Shown piece by piece: positions 19,047-29,700 of a stretch of 64,000 bases of DNA. Source of the stretch: Flavobacterium sp. 90 (GTDB lineage: Bacteria; Bacteroidota; Bacteroidia; Flavobacteriales; Flavobacteriaceae); NCBI RefSeq assembly GCF_004339525.1, contig NZ_SMGE01000001.1:4464001-4528000 (forward strand), given 5' to 3'. A program made the translations under genes and the position numbers. Position 1 is the first letter of the stretch. The number at the start of each line of letters is the position of its first letter. The notes below the pieces were generated by a model, which worked only from the letters and a program-made list of their open reading frames with translations, had not been told where the DNA came from and did no database searches.

Positions 19047-22000
19047 ATGAAACAAATTTCTGAAAATGATATTGCCATAATAGGGATGGCTGGTCGGTTC
19101 CCTAACGCAAAAAACATAGATGAATATTGGCAAAATCTTGTTAGTGGTGTCAATAGTATCGTTAAAGTCGATGAAGAAGAGCTTCTTGCATCCGGTTTTT
19201 CTGAAAGTATGTTGAATCATAAGCGTTTTGTTAATGCAAGTTCAAGGCTTGAAGATGCAAAATACTTTGATGCTGATTTCTTTGGACTATCAAATATAGA
19301 GGCTACACATATGGATCCTCAAATTAGATTGTTATTGCAAACGAGCTGGCATGCCATAGAAGATGCCGGTTATGATATGAGTCGTCTCGATGTGGCTGTA
19401 GGAAACTTTTGTGGAATGTCTACGAACTCTTATTTATTAAAAGTATTAGATACAAATTCATATACAGAGCATGCAGATCCTTTGTTGTACAGAATCTTAA
19501 ATGAAAAAGATTTTTTGGCAACGTGGATTTCTTATAAGCTTAATCTAACAGGACCGGCAATGAGCGTGCAAACAGCTTGTTCGACTTCATTACTTGCCGT
19601 TCATTTAGCCTGTCAAAGTTTATTGAATCGCGAATGTGATATGGCTTTGGCGGGAGGAGTATCTTTCGATTCAAATGAAAATATAGGTTATATACATACA
19701 CCCGGATCCATCTATTCTAAAGACGGAGTTTGTCGTCCTTTTGACAGCGCTGCCAGCGGAACAGTTAATGGAGACGGCGTTGGTTCGATTGTTTTAAAAA
19801 GAGCAACCGATGCTATAAAAGACAAAGATTATGTTTATGCATTGATAAAAGGAACTGCAACAAATAATGACGGAGCCAACAAACAGGGATATACCACTCC
19901 AAGTGTAAGTTTTCAAAGAGATGTCGTTCTTGAAGCTTCAGGAGTTGCAGATATTGATCTGGAATCTGTGGGAATGATTGAAGCACATGGTACAGGAACT
20001 TTAATTGGAGATCCGATTGAAGTAGCGGCACTTACCGAAGCATTTCGGGAATACACAGATAAGGTGCAATATTGTGCTATTGGTTCTGTAAAAGGAAATA
20101 TTGGACATTTGGATGCAGCTGCAGGAATAGCTTCGATTATTAAAGCCGCATTATGTGTGAATAAAGGGATTCTGGTACCGAGTATTAATTTTTCAGAAGC
20201 GAATCCTTCTTTACAATTAAGTACTTCTCCTTTTTATGTGAGCCAAAAAACGTCAGTATGGCCACAACATTTTGAACTTAGAAGAGCAGGAGTTAGTTCT
20301 TTAGGAGTTGGCGGAAGTAATGTTCACGTGCTTGTTGAAGAACCGCCAATGATCGATGTAGAAGAAGAAACTAAAAGACCTTTTGTAGTCGCATTATCTT
20401 CTTTGAACCAACAAAATTTGCAATCGCAGAAAAAACAATTATCAGAATATGTATTAGCAAATCCAACACTAACACTTGCTGATTTAGAATTTTCGAGCCT
20501 TTACGGAAGAAAAGTTATGCCGTACAGATTTAGTGTGGTTTGTACTGATAAAGATGAATTAGTAGCGCAATTAAACGGAATTCAAAACGATAATTGTTTT
20601 GAAGGATTTGGAAATATACCCGAAACGGTGTTCATGTTTCCGGGACAAGGCAGCCAATATGCGAATATGGCATTAGCATTATATGAGAATAATGAAGCCT
20701 TTAAAAAGGATATGAATTATTGTTTTGATTATCTGAAAACAATATCTCAGGTTGATTTTAAGGAAACCATTTTCTCTGATGACAGTGTTTTATTAGATAA
20801 AACCGAAAATACGCAAATAGGCTTATTCATAGTTGAATATTGCCTTACCAAAGAATTAATGAGAGCCGGAATCAAACCGGATGCAATCATCGGACACAGT
20901 TTGGGAGAATATACAGCGGCTTGTATTGTAGGTTCTCTTACACTGGAAGATGCATTAAAACTCGTTTACCATCGCGGAAGATTAATGGGAATGATGCCAA
21001 AAGGAGCAATGCTTCTGGTACAATCTACAGAAAATGACCTAAAACCATTATTGCTAAACGGAGTTTCTTTTTGTGCTTTCAATGCTGATAATAGTGTTGT
21101 AATTGGAGGATCGATAGAAGATATTGGTGAGCAATGCAGCATATTGGAATTAAATAGCATCGAATACAAAAAATTAAAAGTATCCCACGCTTATCATACG
21201 CAAATGATGAACGATGTCTTAGCTGAATATGATGAAATATTGTCTCAGGCAGAGTTTAAAAGTTTTGAATCTGTAATATTTTCTACCTATACAGGTGATC
21301 TTGTAGAACCGGAAGTTTTTTGTTCTAAACTGTATTGGTTAAACCAAATCATTCATCCTGTAAAGTTTTCGCAAGCGATAAAAAAGGCAGCTTCTCATTT
21401 TTCGAATCCTGTTTTTATTGAAATTGGACCAGGAAACGGATTGTCTTATTTTGCCAATACGATCTTTAATCATCAGGTTAGCACCGTTAGTTTATTGCCA
21501 AGACCATCCAATAAAAGCAATGCTGTAACTAATTTTTATGAAGCAAAAGCGATTCTTCTTGCAAAAGGAGTACGTTTTAATTTACCTGAAGTTCACGAAG
21601 GAAAAAGAGTTCCGATACCAGGTTACGTTTTTTCAAAAGACAGGTTTTGGAAACCAAAAATCAAGATCAATTACAAGAGTTTTTACGACGTAAAGGAATC
21701 TTATTATAAGACCAACAATCAATATAAAAGCGACCGACTAAGATCTTCAATAGAGATTGAACTTGCTCATGATAAGGAAGTTTCAGAGGAGCTATTAAAC
21801 AGCTTAAACGATTTAAATGCGCAGTATTTAAATGAAGTTAAAAAGCTTTTTTCGACAACAGAAAAAATTAGTAATCTAATTGAAGTATTGTATGATGAGG
21901 TTGTTTTAGATAGTGAAGAAATAACTCCAAGCTCTATACAATTCAATAAAAAAAGAAATGTCAACAGTGTATTTGTAGCACCGGAAACTGAAACCGAAAA

Positions 22001-22271
22001 AAGTATCCAGGAATATTGGAGCACTATTTTAGGCTATTCTCCTGCAGGAATACAAGACAATTATTTTGAAGTAGGCGGAAACTCTTTATTGGCTACAAAA
22101 TTACTGTCTTTATTGTCTGATAAATTCGAAATCACATTGTCTTTCAGAGAGTTGTCAGAATGCCAGACGATAAAAGAACTGGCTGTTTTGATCGACTCAA
22201 AAAAGGAAATTCTCGAGTTAGTAGAGACCATCGAAATGGATAATAATAACGACAATTATATTGAATTATGA
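19047..22271 (+). CDS. type I PKS module (KS-AT-T), malonyl-type AT, no reduction
   Basis: 1074 aa from the ATG at 19047; the frame is open a little further (TTG at 19038), but ATG fits better. The ketosynthase covers about residues 5-435, with Cys 178 in TACSTS, His 314 in EAHGTGT and the later GNIGHLD, so the triad is complete. The acyltransferase (about 530-830) has FPGQGSQ and GHSLGE (Ser 618). HAYH at 714-717 stands where malonyl-specific ATs carry HAFH, so malonate is predicted. A linker of about 110 residues with no KR or DH motifs leads to a PCP-like carrier (GGNS Ser 1013). The module should extend the upstream Gly-derived residue by an unreduced beta-keto C2 unit. The C-terminus NDNYIEL is a docking-type tail, and the stop overlaps the next start by 4 bases. 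Confidence 0.95.
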   Translation: MKQISENDIAIIGMAGRFPNAKNIDEYWQNLVSGVNSIVKVDEEELLASGFSESMLNHKRFVNASSRLEDAKYFDADFFGLSNIEATHMDPQIRLLLQTSWHAIEDAGYDMSRLDVAVGNFCGMSTNSYLLKVLDTNSYTEHADPLLYRILNEKDFLATWISYKLNLTGPAMSVQTACSTSLLAVHLACQSLLNRECDMALAGGVSFDSNENIGYIHTPGSIYSKDGVCRPFDSAASGTVNGDGVGSIVLKRATDAIKDKDYVYALIKGTATNNDGANKQGYTTPSVSFQRDVVLEASGVADIDLESVGMIEAHGTGTLIGDPIEVAALTEAFREYTDKVQYCAIGSVKGNIGHLDAAAGIASIIKAALCVNKGILVPSINFSEANPSLQLSTSPFYVSQKTSVWPQHFELRRAGVSSLGVGGSNVHVLVEEPPMIDVEEETKRPFVVALSSLNQQNLQSQKKQLSEYVLANPTLTLADLEFSSLYGRKVMPYRFSVVCTDKDELVAQLNGIQNDNCFEGFGNIPETVFMFPGQGSQYANMALALYENNEAFKKDMNYCFDYLKTISQVDFKETIFSDDSVLLDKTENTQIGLFIVEYCLTKELMRAGIKPDAIIGHSLGEYTAACIVGSLTLEDALKLVYHRGRLMGMMPKGAMLLVQSTENDLKPLLLNGVSFCAFNADNSVVIGGSIEDIGEQCSILELNSIEYKKLKVSHAYHTQMMNDVLAEYDEILSQAEFKSFESVIFSTYTGDLVEPEVFCSKLYWLNQIIHPVKFSQAIKKAASHFSNPVFIEIGPGNGLSYFANTIFNHQVSTVSLLPRPSNKSNAVTNFYEAKAILLAKGVRFNLPEVHEGKRVPIPGYVFSKDRFWKPKIKINYKSFYDVKESYYKTNNQYKSDRLRSSIEIELAHDKEVSEELLNSLNDLNAQYLNEVKKLFSTTEKISNLIEVLYDEVVLDSEEITPSSIQFNKKRNVNSVFVAPETETEKSIQEYWSTILGYSPAGIQDNYFEVGGNSLLATKLLSLLSDKFEITLSFRELSECQTIKELAVLIDSKKEILELVETIEMDNNNDNYIEL

Positions 22272-25200
22272 ATATAGAATTATTGTTAAAAGAGTTAATT
22301 GAAAATAAGGTAAAGCTTTCTGTAAAGGAAGATAAACTATTATGTCAATTACCGGAAAAAGGAATTGACGATGCTCTGTTTTCTAAATTACAACAACATA
22401 AGGAAGAGGTTAAACAATTTATTCAGAACACAAAAAAGAATAAACTTAAAAAATCACCAATCCTAAAACAAGATAAAAACGCATTAGATAAACCGCTTTC
22501 TTTTGCGCAGCAGCGTTTATGGGTTTTAGATCAAATTGAAGGAAGTACACATTATAATATTTCAAATGCTTTATTATTAAAAGGAAATTTAAATAAAGCT
22601 ATTTTTCAAAAAGCATTCGATACCATTCTCGAGCGTCATGAAGTATTGCGAACCGTATATGATTTGGATAAGAATGGCAATGCTATTCAGATTGTGCAGC
22701 CGTTTGTTCCAATTCAAATAGGGAATGAGGACTTGCGCAGTTTCAATAAAGAAGAGCAGGATACAATTATATATAAAATTCAAACAGAAGAATCTAAAAA
22801 AGTTTTTAACCTGAAAAGCGACATCATGCTTCGGGTTAAATTACTTCAGATTAAGGAAGATGAATTTATTGCTGTAGTTAATATGCATCATATTGCTACA
22901 GACGGTTGGTCAATAGGAATTTTAATTAATGAATTTAATACTTTATACACAGCTTATTCTCAGGGAAAATTAAACCCTTTGACGGAGCTGGAGATTCAAT
23001 ATTCTGATTATGCACATTGGCAACAGGAAACATTAAAAGAGGAAAAATTAGAAGAATTAAAAAATTACTGGTTAAATCAATTGTCAGATTTGCCACCGGT
23101 ACATAGTTTACCTCTTGATTATACACGACCTAAAGTACAAACTTTTGAAGGTGATACAATTTACTCCCAAATTGATAGCACAACTTTAAACAGCTTAAAG
23201 AAGATATGCGATAAAGAAGGAGCGACTTTATTTACGGGATTACATACCATTTTTGGTCTTTTATTGGCAAGATATAGTAATGAAACCGACATAATAATGG
23301 GTACACCTATTGCAAACAGAGAACAATCAGAAGTTAAAAATCTGATAGGTTTCTTTGTTAATATGCTGGTGTTGCGCAGTAATTTGTCTCAGAATGAAAG
23401 TTTTGTAACATTAATTAATCGAAATAAAGAGATGATGTATGATGCTTTTTCGCATCAGCAAATGCCTTTTGATATGTTAGTGTCAGAATTACAACCAAAG
23501 CGAAATCCAAATTACAGTTCTCTTTTTCAGATCATGTTTGTTTTGCAAAACAATGAAAAAGCAGAACCGAAACTACCGGAATTATCTTTAAAACAAATCG
23601 AACAATCAAAACCATTTGCGATGTACGATTTGTCTTTTACGGTCAACGAAGACGAGAATGGTTTAGCATTGAGTTGGGAATACAACAAAGATATTTTTAA
23701 GAAAGCGTCAATAGAACGAATGTCTAATCATTTTGAACGCCTGCTTAAATCATTAATAGAATTTCCGCACGCAAATGTGGGCAAAGCTAATATTATCAGT
23801 AATCATGAACGAAATGAGCTGATTATTGGTTTGAACCAAACAGATGTAAAATATGCAACAGATAAAACAGTACTTGATCTGTTTGAAGAACAGGTAAAAA
23901 GTACTCCGGATTATACAGCAGTCAAATTTGAAGAAAAAGAATATTCGTATCATCAATTAAATCAATTGGCAAATCAATTGGCGAATTATTTAAAAGAAAA
24001 TTACGGAATCACAGCCAATGATTTAGTTGGAATACAATTAGAGAGAAGCGAAAAAATGCCTTTGTCGATTATTTCCATCTTAAAAGCAGGCGCAGCTTAT
24101 GTTCCTATTGGAGTTGATTATCCTGAGGATCGTATCAGTTACATTATAGAAGATGCCAGAATAAAAGTTGTGATTAATGAAAGGGAGTTAGAAAAATTCT
24201 TCTCAGTAAAAGATGATTATGCTACAGAGAACCTTTCTTTTAAGCCAGTTCCAAATGATTTAGCTTATTGTATTTATACTTCCGGTTCAACAGGAGTGCC
24301 CAAAGGAGTCTTAAATCAACATGCAGGTTTGTTCAACAGATTAGTATGGATGAAAGATGATTTGAATGTAAAAGAAAAGGAAGTTTTTTTACAGAAAACG
24401 CCTTATACATTCGATGTTTCGGTATGGGAATTTTTACTTCCTGTAAGTATTGGCAGCACCTTAATTATCGCAAAACCAGACGGACATAAAGATCCGGAAT
24501 ATCTAAAAGAAATAATAGAGAAAGAACAAGTAAGTATCATTCATTTTGTTCCTTCGATGTTAAGTGTTTTTCTGCAATTTGCTACTTACAAAGAAGTTTC
24601 AGCCCTTAAGCATATTATTTGTAGTGGAGAAGAATTACTTCCTAAAATAGTAAGCCAAAGCAAAACACAATTTCCTCAAACCAGAATTCATAATTATTAC
24701 GGACCAACAGAAGCTGCCATAGATGTAACCGCAATAGATGTTACAGATTTGGAGATCTCAAATACCGTAACCATTGGAAAACCTGTTGCAAATACAAGAA
24801 TTTATATTGTTGATGAAGCACTTAATTTACAACCGGCAGGAATTGCAGGAGAACTATTAATATCTGGAATACAGGTTGCCAAAGGATATCTTAATCTGCC
24901 TGATTTAACAAAAGAAAGATTTATTGATGATCCGTTTATTGCTGGCGAAAGAGTTTACAGAACCGGAGATATCGCATCATGGAATGAAGATGGAACAATA
25001 AAATATCTGGGCAGAAAAGACAATCAGGTTAAAATAAGAGGTAACAGAATCGAATTGGGTGCAATAACAACCGCTTTGTTGTTAAAACCGGATTTAAAGG
25101 AAGCTATCGTAACCGTTTATAAAAAAGAAGATTTAGAGCATGAATTAGTAGCTTATGTAGTTTCTGATGAAGTTCAGAATGCATCGGCTTTGCGCAAGTT

Positions 25201-25654
25201 CTTATCGGAAAGAATTCCGGAATATGAAATCCCGTCCTATTTTGTTCAGGTAGATAAATTAACACTTTCATCAAACGGAAAAGCAGATACAAAAGCATTA
25301 CCAAGTCCGGAACATCATAAACTATCGACCGGAATTGCCTATGAATCTCCACGAAATGAAAAAGAAGAAAAACTAATTCAAATTTTCGCAAATGAACTTG
25401 ACAGAGATCATAAAGAGATCGGAATTCATGATAACTTCTTTGACTTAGGAGCCAACTCTATTAAACTAATTAAAATTCTGAACACCATTAACAAAGAATT
25501 TGACATGGATTTAAAACCTGTCTTATTGTTTCAATATGCCACAATAAATGCATTGGTAGAATATGCATTTACGGAAACTTCACAAGAAGAGGACGAAGAC
25601 GATTTTGCTCTTTCAGATGAAATTGACAGTTTGATGGATCTGATGGAAGATTAA
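22268..25654 (+). CDS. single-module NRPS (dock-C-A-T), predicted Ser
   Basis: 1128 aa. A TubC_N-like docking domain (1-55) is followed by C (about 70-510, HHIATDG at 207), A (about 540-1010) and T (Ser 1064 in the variant GANS). The A domain has YTSGSTG, FDVSVWEF and NYYGPTEAAID. Its code DVWHISYID matches Ser codes such as DVWHISLID except at one position (Tyr for Leu). It accepts the beta-keto chain from the preceding PKS. The C-terminal tail is strongly acidic (EEDEDDFALSDEIDSLMDLM). The next megasynthase (26712) begins with a basic stretch (KRDQRKKD) and lacks a TubC_N domain, so a charge-based contact is plausible. A dioxygenase gene lies between the two. Confidence 0.95.
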   Translation: MNIELLLKELIENKVKLSVKEDKLLCQLPEKGIDDALFSKLQQHKEEVKQFIQNTKKNKLKKSPILKQDKNALDKPLSFAQQRLWVLDQIEGSTHYNISNALLLKGNLNKAIFQKAFDTILERHEVLRTVYDLDKNGNAIQIVQPFVPIQIGNEDLRSFNKEEQDTIIYKIQTEESKKVFNLKSDIMLRVKLLQIKEDEFIAVVNMHHIATDGWSIGILINEFNTLYTAYSQGKLNPLTELEIQYSDYAHWQQETLKEEKLEELKNYWLNQLSDLPPVHSLPLDYTRPKVQTFEGDTIYSQIDSTTLNSLKKICDKEGATLFTGLHTIFGLLLARYSNETDIIMGTPIANREQSEVKNLIGFFVNMLVLRSNLSQNESFVTLINRNKEMMYDAFSHQQMPFDMLVSELQPKRNPNYSSLFQIMFVLQNNEKAEPKLPELSLKQIEQSKPFAMYDLSFTVNEDENGLALSWEYNKDIFKKASIERMSNHFERLLKSLIEFPHANVGKANIISNHERNELIIGLNQTDVKYATDKTVLDLFEEQVKSTPDYTAVKFEEKEYSYHQLNQLANQLANYLKENYGITANDLVGIQLERSEKMPLSIISILKAGAAYVPIGVDYPEDRISYIIEDARIKVVINERELEKFFSVKDDYATENLSFKPVPNDLAYCIYTSGSTGVPKGVLNQHAGLFNRLVWMKDDLNVKEKEVFLQKTPYTFDVSVWEFLLPVSIGSTLIIAKPDGHKDPEYLKEIIEKEQVSIIHFVPSMLSVFLQFATYKEVSALKHIICSGEELLPKIVSQSKTQFPQTRIHNYYGPTEAAIDVTAIDVTDLEISNTVTIGKPVANTRIYIVDEALNLQPAGIAGELLISGIQVAKGYLNLPDLTKERFIDDPFIAGERVYRTGDIASWNEDGTIKYLGRKDNQVKIRGNRIELGAITTALLLKPDLKEAIVTVYKKEDLEHELVAYVVSDEVQNASALRKFLSERIPEYEIPSYFVQVDKLTLSSNGKADTKALPSPEHHKLSTGIAYESPRNEKEEKLIQIFANELDRDHKEIGIHDNFFDLGANSIKLIKILNTINKEFDMDLKPVLLFQYATINALVEYAFTETSQEEDEDDFALSDEIDSLMDLMED

Positions 25655-25706
25655 AATCCTAAAGAAATAATGACTCATTTTATTTTACTAATTAAATAAT
25701 AACAAT

Positions 25707-26648
25707 ATGGAAATTAAAAATGTTGACGAAATAGCCGGTTTAAAAATTTTACTTCAAATTGATGAAGACATTTCTCCAATTGATTGGGCAAAGAACAATA
25801 AAGATTTTGTTGAATCATTTCTGTCTACAGAAGGAGCATTGCTAATCAGAGGTTTTAAAAATGTAGATGAAAATGAGTTTGGTGAAATTTTAGGAAATCT
25901 TTTTGGAGAAGAATTATTGGATTATACCTATAGATCAACTCCAAGAACTGAATTAAAAAATAAAGTATATACAGCGACTGAATATCATCCTTCTGAAACT
26001 ATTCCGCAGCATAACGAAAATGCATATTCTAATGCATGGCCAATGAGAATAGGCTTTTTATGTGTAACTGTAGCTCAGAAATTAGGAAATACACCTATAT
26101 CAGATAGTCGATTGGCGTATAAAAAAATACCACAGGAAATACGTGATGAGTTTGAAAAAAAGGGAGTTATGTATGTGCGAAATTATTCGGATATCGATTT
26201 GCCTTGGACAGAAGTTTTTCAGACAGAAGACAAATCAGAGGTAGAGAACTATTGCAGAAAGAACAATATCGATTTTGAATGGACTGAGAACGGATTGAGA
26301 ACAAAACAAACCAATCAAGCCAGTATTAATCATCCTGTAACTAACGATAAACTTTGGTTCAATCAGGCACATTTGTTTCATGTAAGCAGTTTAGACGAGG
26401 AAATACAGGAAGGTCTTATTGAGCTTTTGGGAGAAGAAAACTTACCAAGAAACGCTTATTATGGAGATGGAACTCCTATTGATTTAGAAACACTTGCGTT
26501 GATAAGAAATGTATATGAAGATACAAAAGTTACTTTTCAATGGGAGAAAAATGATCTTTTGATATTAGATAATATGCTTTATACCCACGGTAGAGAACCT
26601 TTTGAAGGACCAAGAAAAATTTTGGTTGGTATGGGAAGAAAGTACTAA
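25707..26648 (+). CDS. SyrP/TauD-family Fe(II)/2-oxoglutarate dioxygenase
   Basis: 313 aa, cytosolic, with no signal peptide. It shows the TauD/TfdA fold signature: the HxE iron-ligand pair His102-Asn-Glu104 in QHNENAYSNAWP, the distal iron-ligand His294 in YTHGREPF, and Arg residues just after it for 2-oxoglutarate. Glu in place of Asp in the HxD motif is usual for the SyrP-like branch, whose members beta-hydroxylate an amino acid bound to an NRPS carrier domain (SyrP acts on Asp). Standing between the Ser NRPS and the next PKS, it most likely tailors a carrier-bound residue of this assembly line. Asn, Lys or Ser are candidates, but the sequence does not say which. The gaps on both sides are about 50-60 bases, so it is probably in the same operon. 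Confidence 0.9.
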   Translation: MEIKNVDEIAGLKILLQIDEDISPIDWAKNNKDFVESFLSTEGALLIRGFKNVDENEFGEILGNLFGEELLDYTYRSTPRTELKNKVYTATEYHPSETIPQHNENAYSNAWPMRIGFLCVTVAQKLGNTPISDSRLAYKKIPQEIRDEFEKKGVMYVRNYSDIDLPWTEVFQTEDKSEVENYCRKNNIDFEWTENGLRTKQTNQASINHPVTNDKLWFNQAHLFHVSSLDEEIQEGLIELLGEENLPRNAYYGDGTPIDLETLALIRNVYEDTKVTFQWEKNDLLILDNMLYTHGREPFEGPRKILVGMGRKY

Positions 26649-26711
26649 TCATCAAAGCATACAGAACACGCAGTTATCCAAAAAAATATAATTAATTAAA
26701 TCATTTTAAGA

Positions 26712-29700
26712 GTGAGTCTTGTCAATAATAACGAAGTAAAGCGCGACCAACGAAAAAAAGATATTGCCATTATTGGTTTATCCGGGAGATTTTCTCAGTC
26801 AAATGATATCCAGTCTCTTTGGGATAATCTAATTAAAGGAAAAGAATTAAATCATTCACCTTCGCCTGAAGAACTTAGAAAAGCGGGAGTAAGTGAATCA
26901 TTGATTGATAATCCGAGATATATTTTTTCGAAATCAGATATTGAAAACGCAGAAAGTTTTGATTATTCTTTCTTTGGTTATTCAAAAGATGAAGCGGAGT
27001 TAATGAATCCACAAATCAGGCTGATGCATGAGCAAGTATGGTTAGCATTAGAAGATGCAGGCTGTAATCCTCATGAATACAGCGGAAAAATTGGGTTGTA
27101 CCTGGCTGCATCTGATGATTTGAACTGGAGATCGCACGCCTTAATCAATCCTAATAGTCAGGTTGGTGATTTTATGGGAACAAGATTGGCCAATAAATCA
27201 TTTATAAGCACTCTTATTTCCTATAATTTAGACTTAAAAGGACCAAGTTATTATATTGATACCGCATGTTCGAGTTCTTTATCTTCTATACATATTGCTT
27301 GTAGAAACTTACTGCTTAAAGAATGTTCAATAGCAGTTGCAGGCGCAGCATGTTTAATGTCAACCGAAGATGGTGATAGTGGATATCTTTATGAAGAAGG
27401 AATGGTTTTTTCAGAAGATGGTCGTTGCAGAGCTTTTGACAAAGATTCTTCCGGTACCTTTTTTGGAGAAGGAGTGGGCGTAATAGCACTAAAAAGATGG
27501 GAAGATGCAATACAAGACAAAGATCATATTTATGCTGTCATAAAAGGAACAGCGGTTAATAACGACGGAAAACGAAAAGTTGGTTATACTGCACCAAGCA
27601 TAGTTGGTCAGGCAGAATGTATAAAACTAGCCCACCGAATTGCCGGAGTTGAACCGGAAAGTATCAGTTATATAGAAGCACACGGAACAGGAACCAAACT
27701 AGGAGATCCTGTAGAAATTGAGGCTCTGAACAAAGCGTTTAATTACAATACCAATCACCGTTGTGCTATTGGTTCTATTAAATCAAATCTTGGTCATCTG
27801 GATACTGTAGCAGGAATTGTTGGTGTGATTAAAACGGCACTTTCGTTAAAAAACAAAACGCTTCTGCCTTCTATAAATTACAGCAGTCCAAATCCGGAAA
27901 TAAATTTTTCGTCAGGTCCATTTTATGTGAATGACAAGTTGCAAAACTGGGTTCGAAAAAATAATGAATTATTAAGAGCCGGTGTAAGCAGTTTTGGAAT
28001 TGGCGGTACGAATGCACACGCTATTCTTGAAGAAGAACCTGCAGCTGAGGTAAGTACAAAAAAAGAAGGAAATCAGTTATTGGTATTTTCTGCAAAAACT
28101 AAAACAGCATTACTTAATTATCAGAATAAACTAAAGGATTTCATTAAAGAAAAAGACTCAGTTGATCTGAACAATCTTGCCTATACATTACAAACTGGAA
28201 GGAAACATTTTGAATACAGAAATTTTGTGGTTTGTAAAACTAACGCAGAAGCAATCGAAGCATTAGAGAATATTACGCAAAAAACACCTTCAGAGAAAAC
28301 TTCCGCTGCAACAAAAGATATTGTCTTTATGTTTTCCGGTGGTGGAAGTCAATATTACAAGATGGCTTGGGAACTGTATCTTAATGAACCTTATTTTAAA
28401 GAGGTTATGGATCAGGGTTTTGCGCTGTTAAAAAGTAAAACAGGAAAAGATTTTGAAAAAATAATAGGCTATTGGGAAGATGAAACTACAGATACCGATT
28501 TGATTAATTCAATCGAATATATGTTACCGATTCTTTTTTTGGTCGAGTACGCATTAGCTCGTTTATTAATGAGTACCGGTATTCAGCCTAATTGCATGAT
28601 TGGACATAGTTTAGGCGAATATGTTGCCGCTTGTATCAGTGGAGTATTTTCGTTTGAAGATGCTTTGGATATGGTTCTCAAAAGAGGAGAATTAACAAGC
28701 AGATTACCTGAAGGAGGAATGGTTGGCGTTGAACTTTCAGCAGAAAAAGTACAAGCTTATCTCACAGAAAAATTATCAATTGCGACCATAAACATGGAGA
28801 ATTCCTGTGTGATTTCAGGTGCAAAAAATGATATTATTGATTTTATCAAAGTATTAGAACAAAACGATATCGACTATACGGAATTAAAAATTTCGATAGC
28901 GGCACATTCTCTTTTGCTCGACGAAATATTAGAGGATTACAAAGAAGCAATTAAAGATATTCAGTTTCATACTCCAAAAATTCCTTTTGTTTCTAATTTA
29001 AGCGGAAAAGAAATAACAGCTCAAGAAGCTGTATCACCGGAATATTGGGTTAAGCATTTGAGAAATACAGTAAATTTTTTAGGTGGAATCAGCTATTTAT
29101 TAGAGAAAAGAAATGCCAATTATATCGAAATTGGATCAGGAGGAATTCTAACTTCATTTCTAAAACAGAATAAGCTTTTTAATAAAAACAGCTTTGGAAT
29201 CAATCTATTAAGACATCCTAAAGAAGAAGCGAATGATCACGAATATTACCTGCAATCGCTTGGTAAATTATGGCAAAATGGTACAGCAATAGACTGGAAT
29301 ATTTTTAATAAATCGGATAATCAGCAAAAGATTTCTGCTCCGGGTTATTGTTTTGATAAAACCAGTCTGAAAGTCAAAGTCAATCCTTTCCAGCAAATGG
29401 TAGATATGGGATTATTATTTGATACAGGCAAGAGTAATTTGCAGGATTCATTTTATCAAACCAGTTGGAAAAAATCAATTGCAGTAACAGGCAATAAGAG
29501 TTCTTCTAACTATTTGATTTTTTCAGACGAAAACACTTTGTTAAGACGCATCACTACTAAACTTCAGCAGGAAAATAATGTAATTGAAGTTAAGCAAGGC
29601 GCCGAATATAGTGAAACACCTTCTTTAATAACGATCAATCCTTTTGAACAGGATCACTACGAAAAATTATTTAAAACCCTTGAGGATAAAGGTGTAGAAA

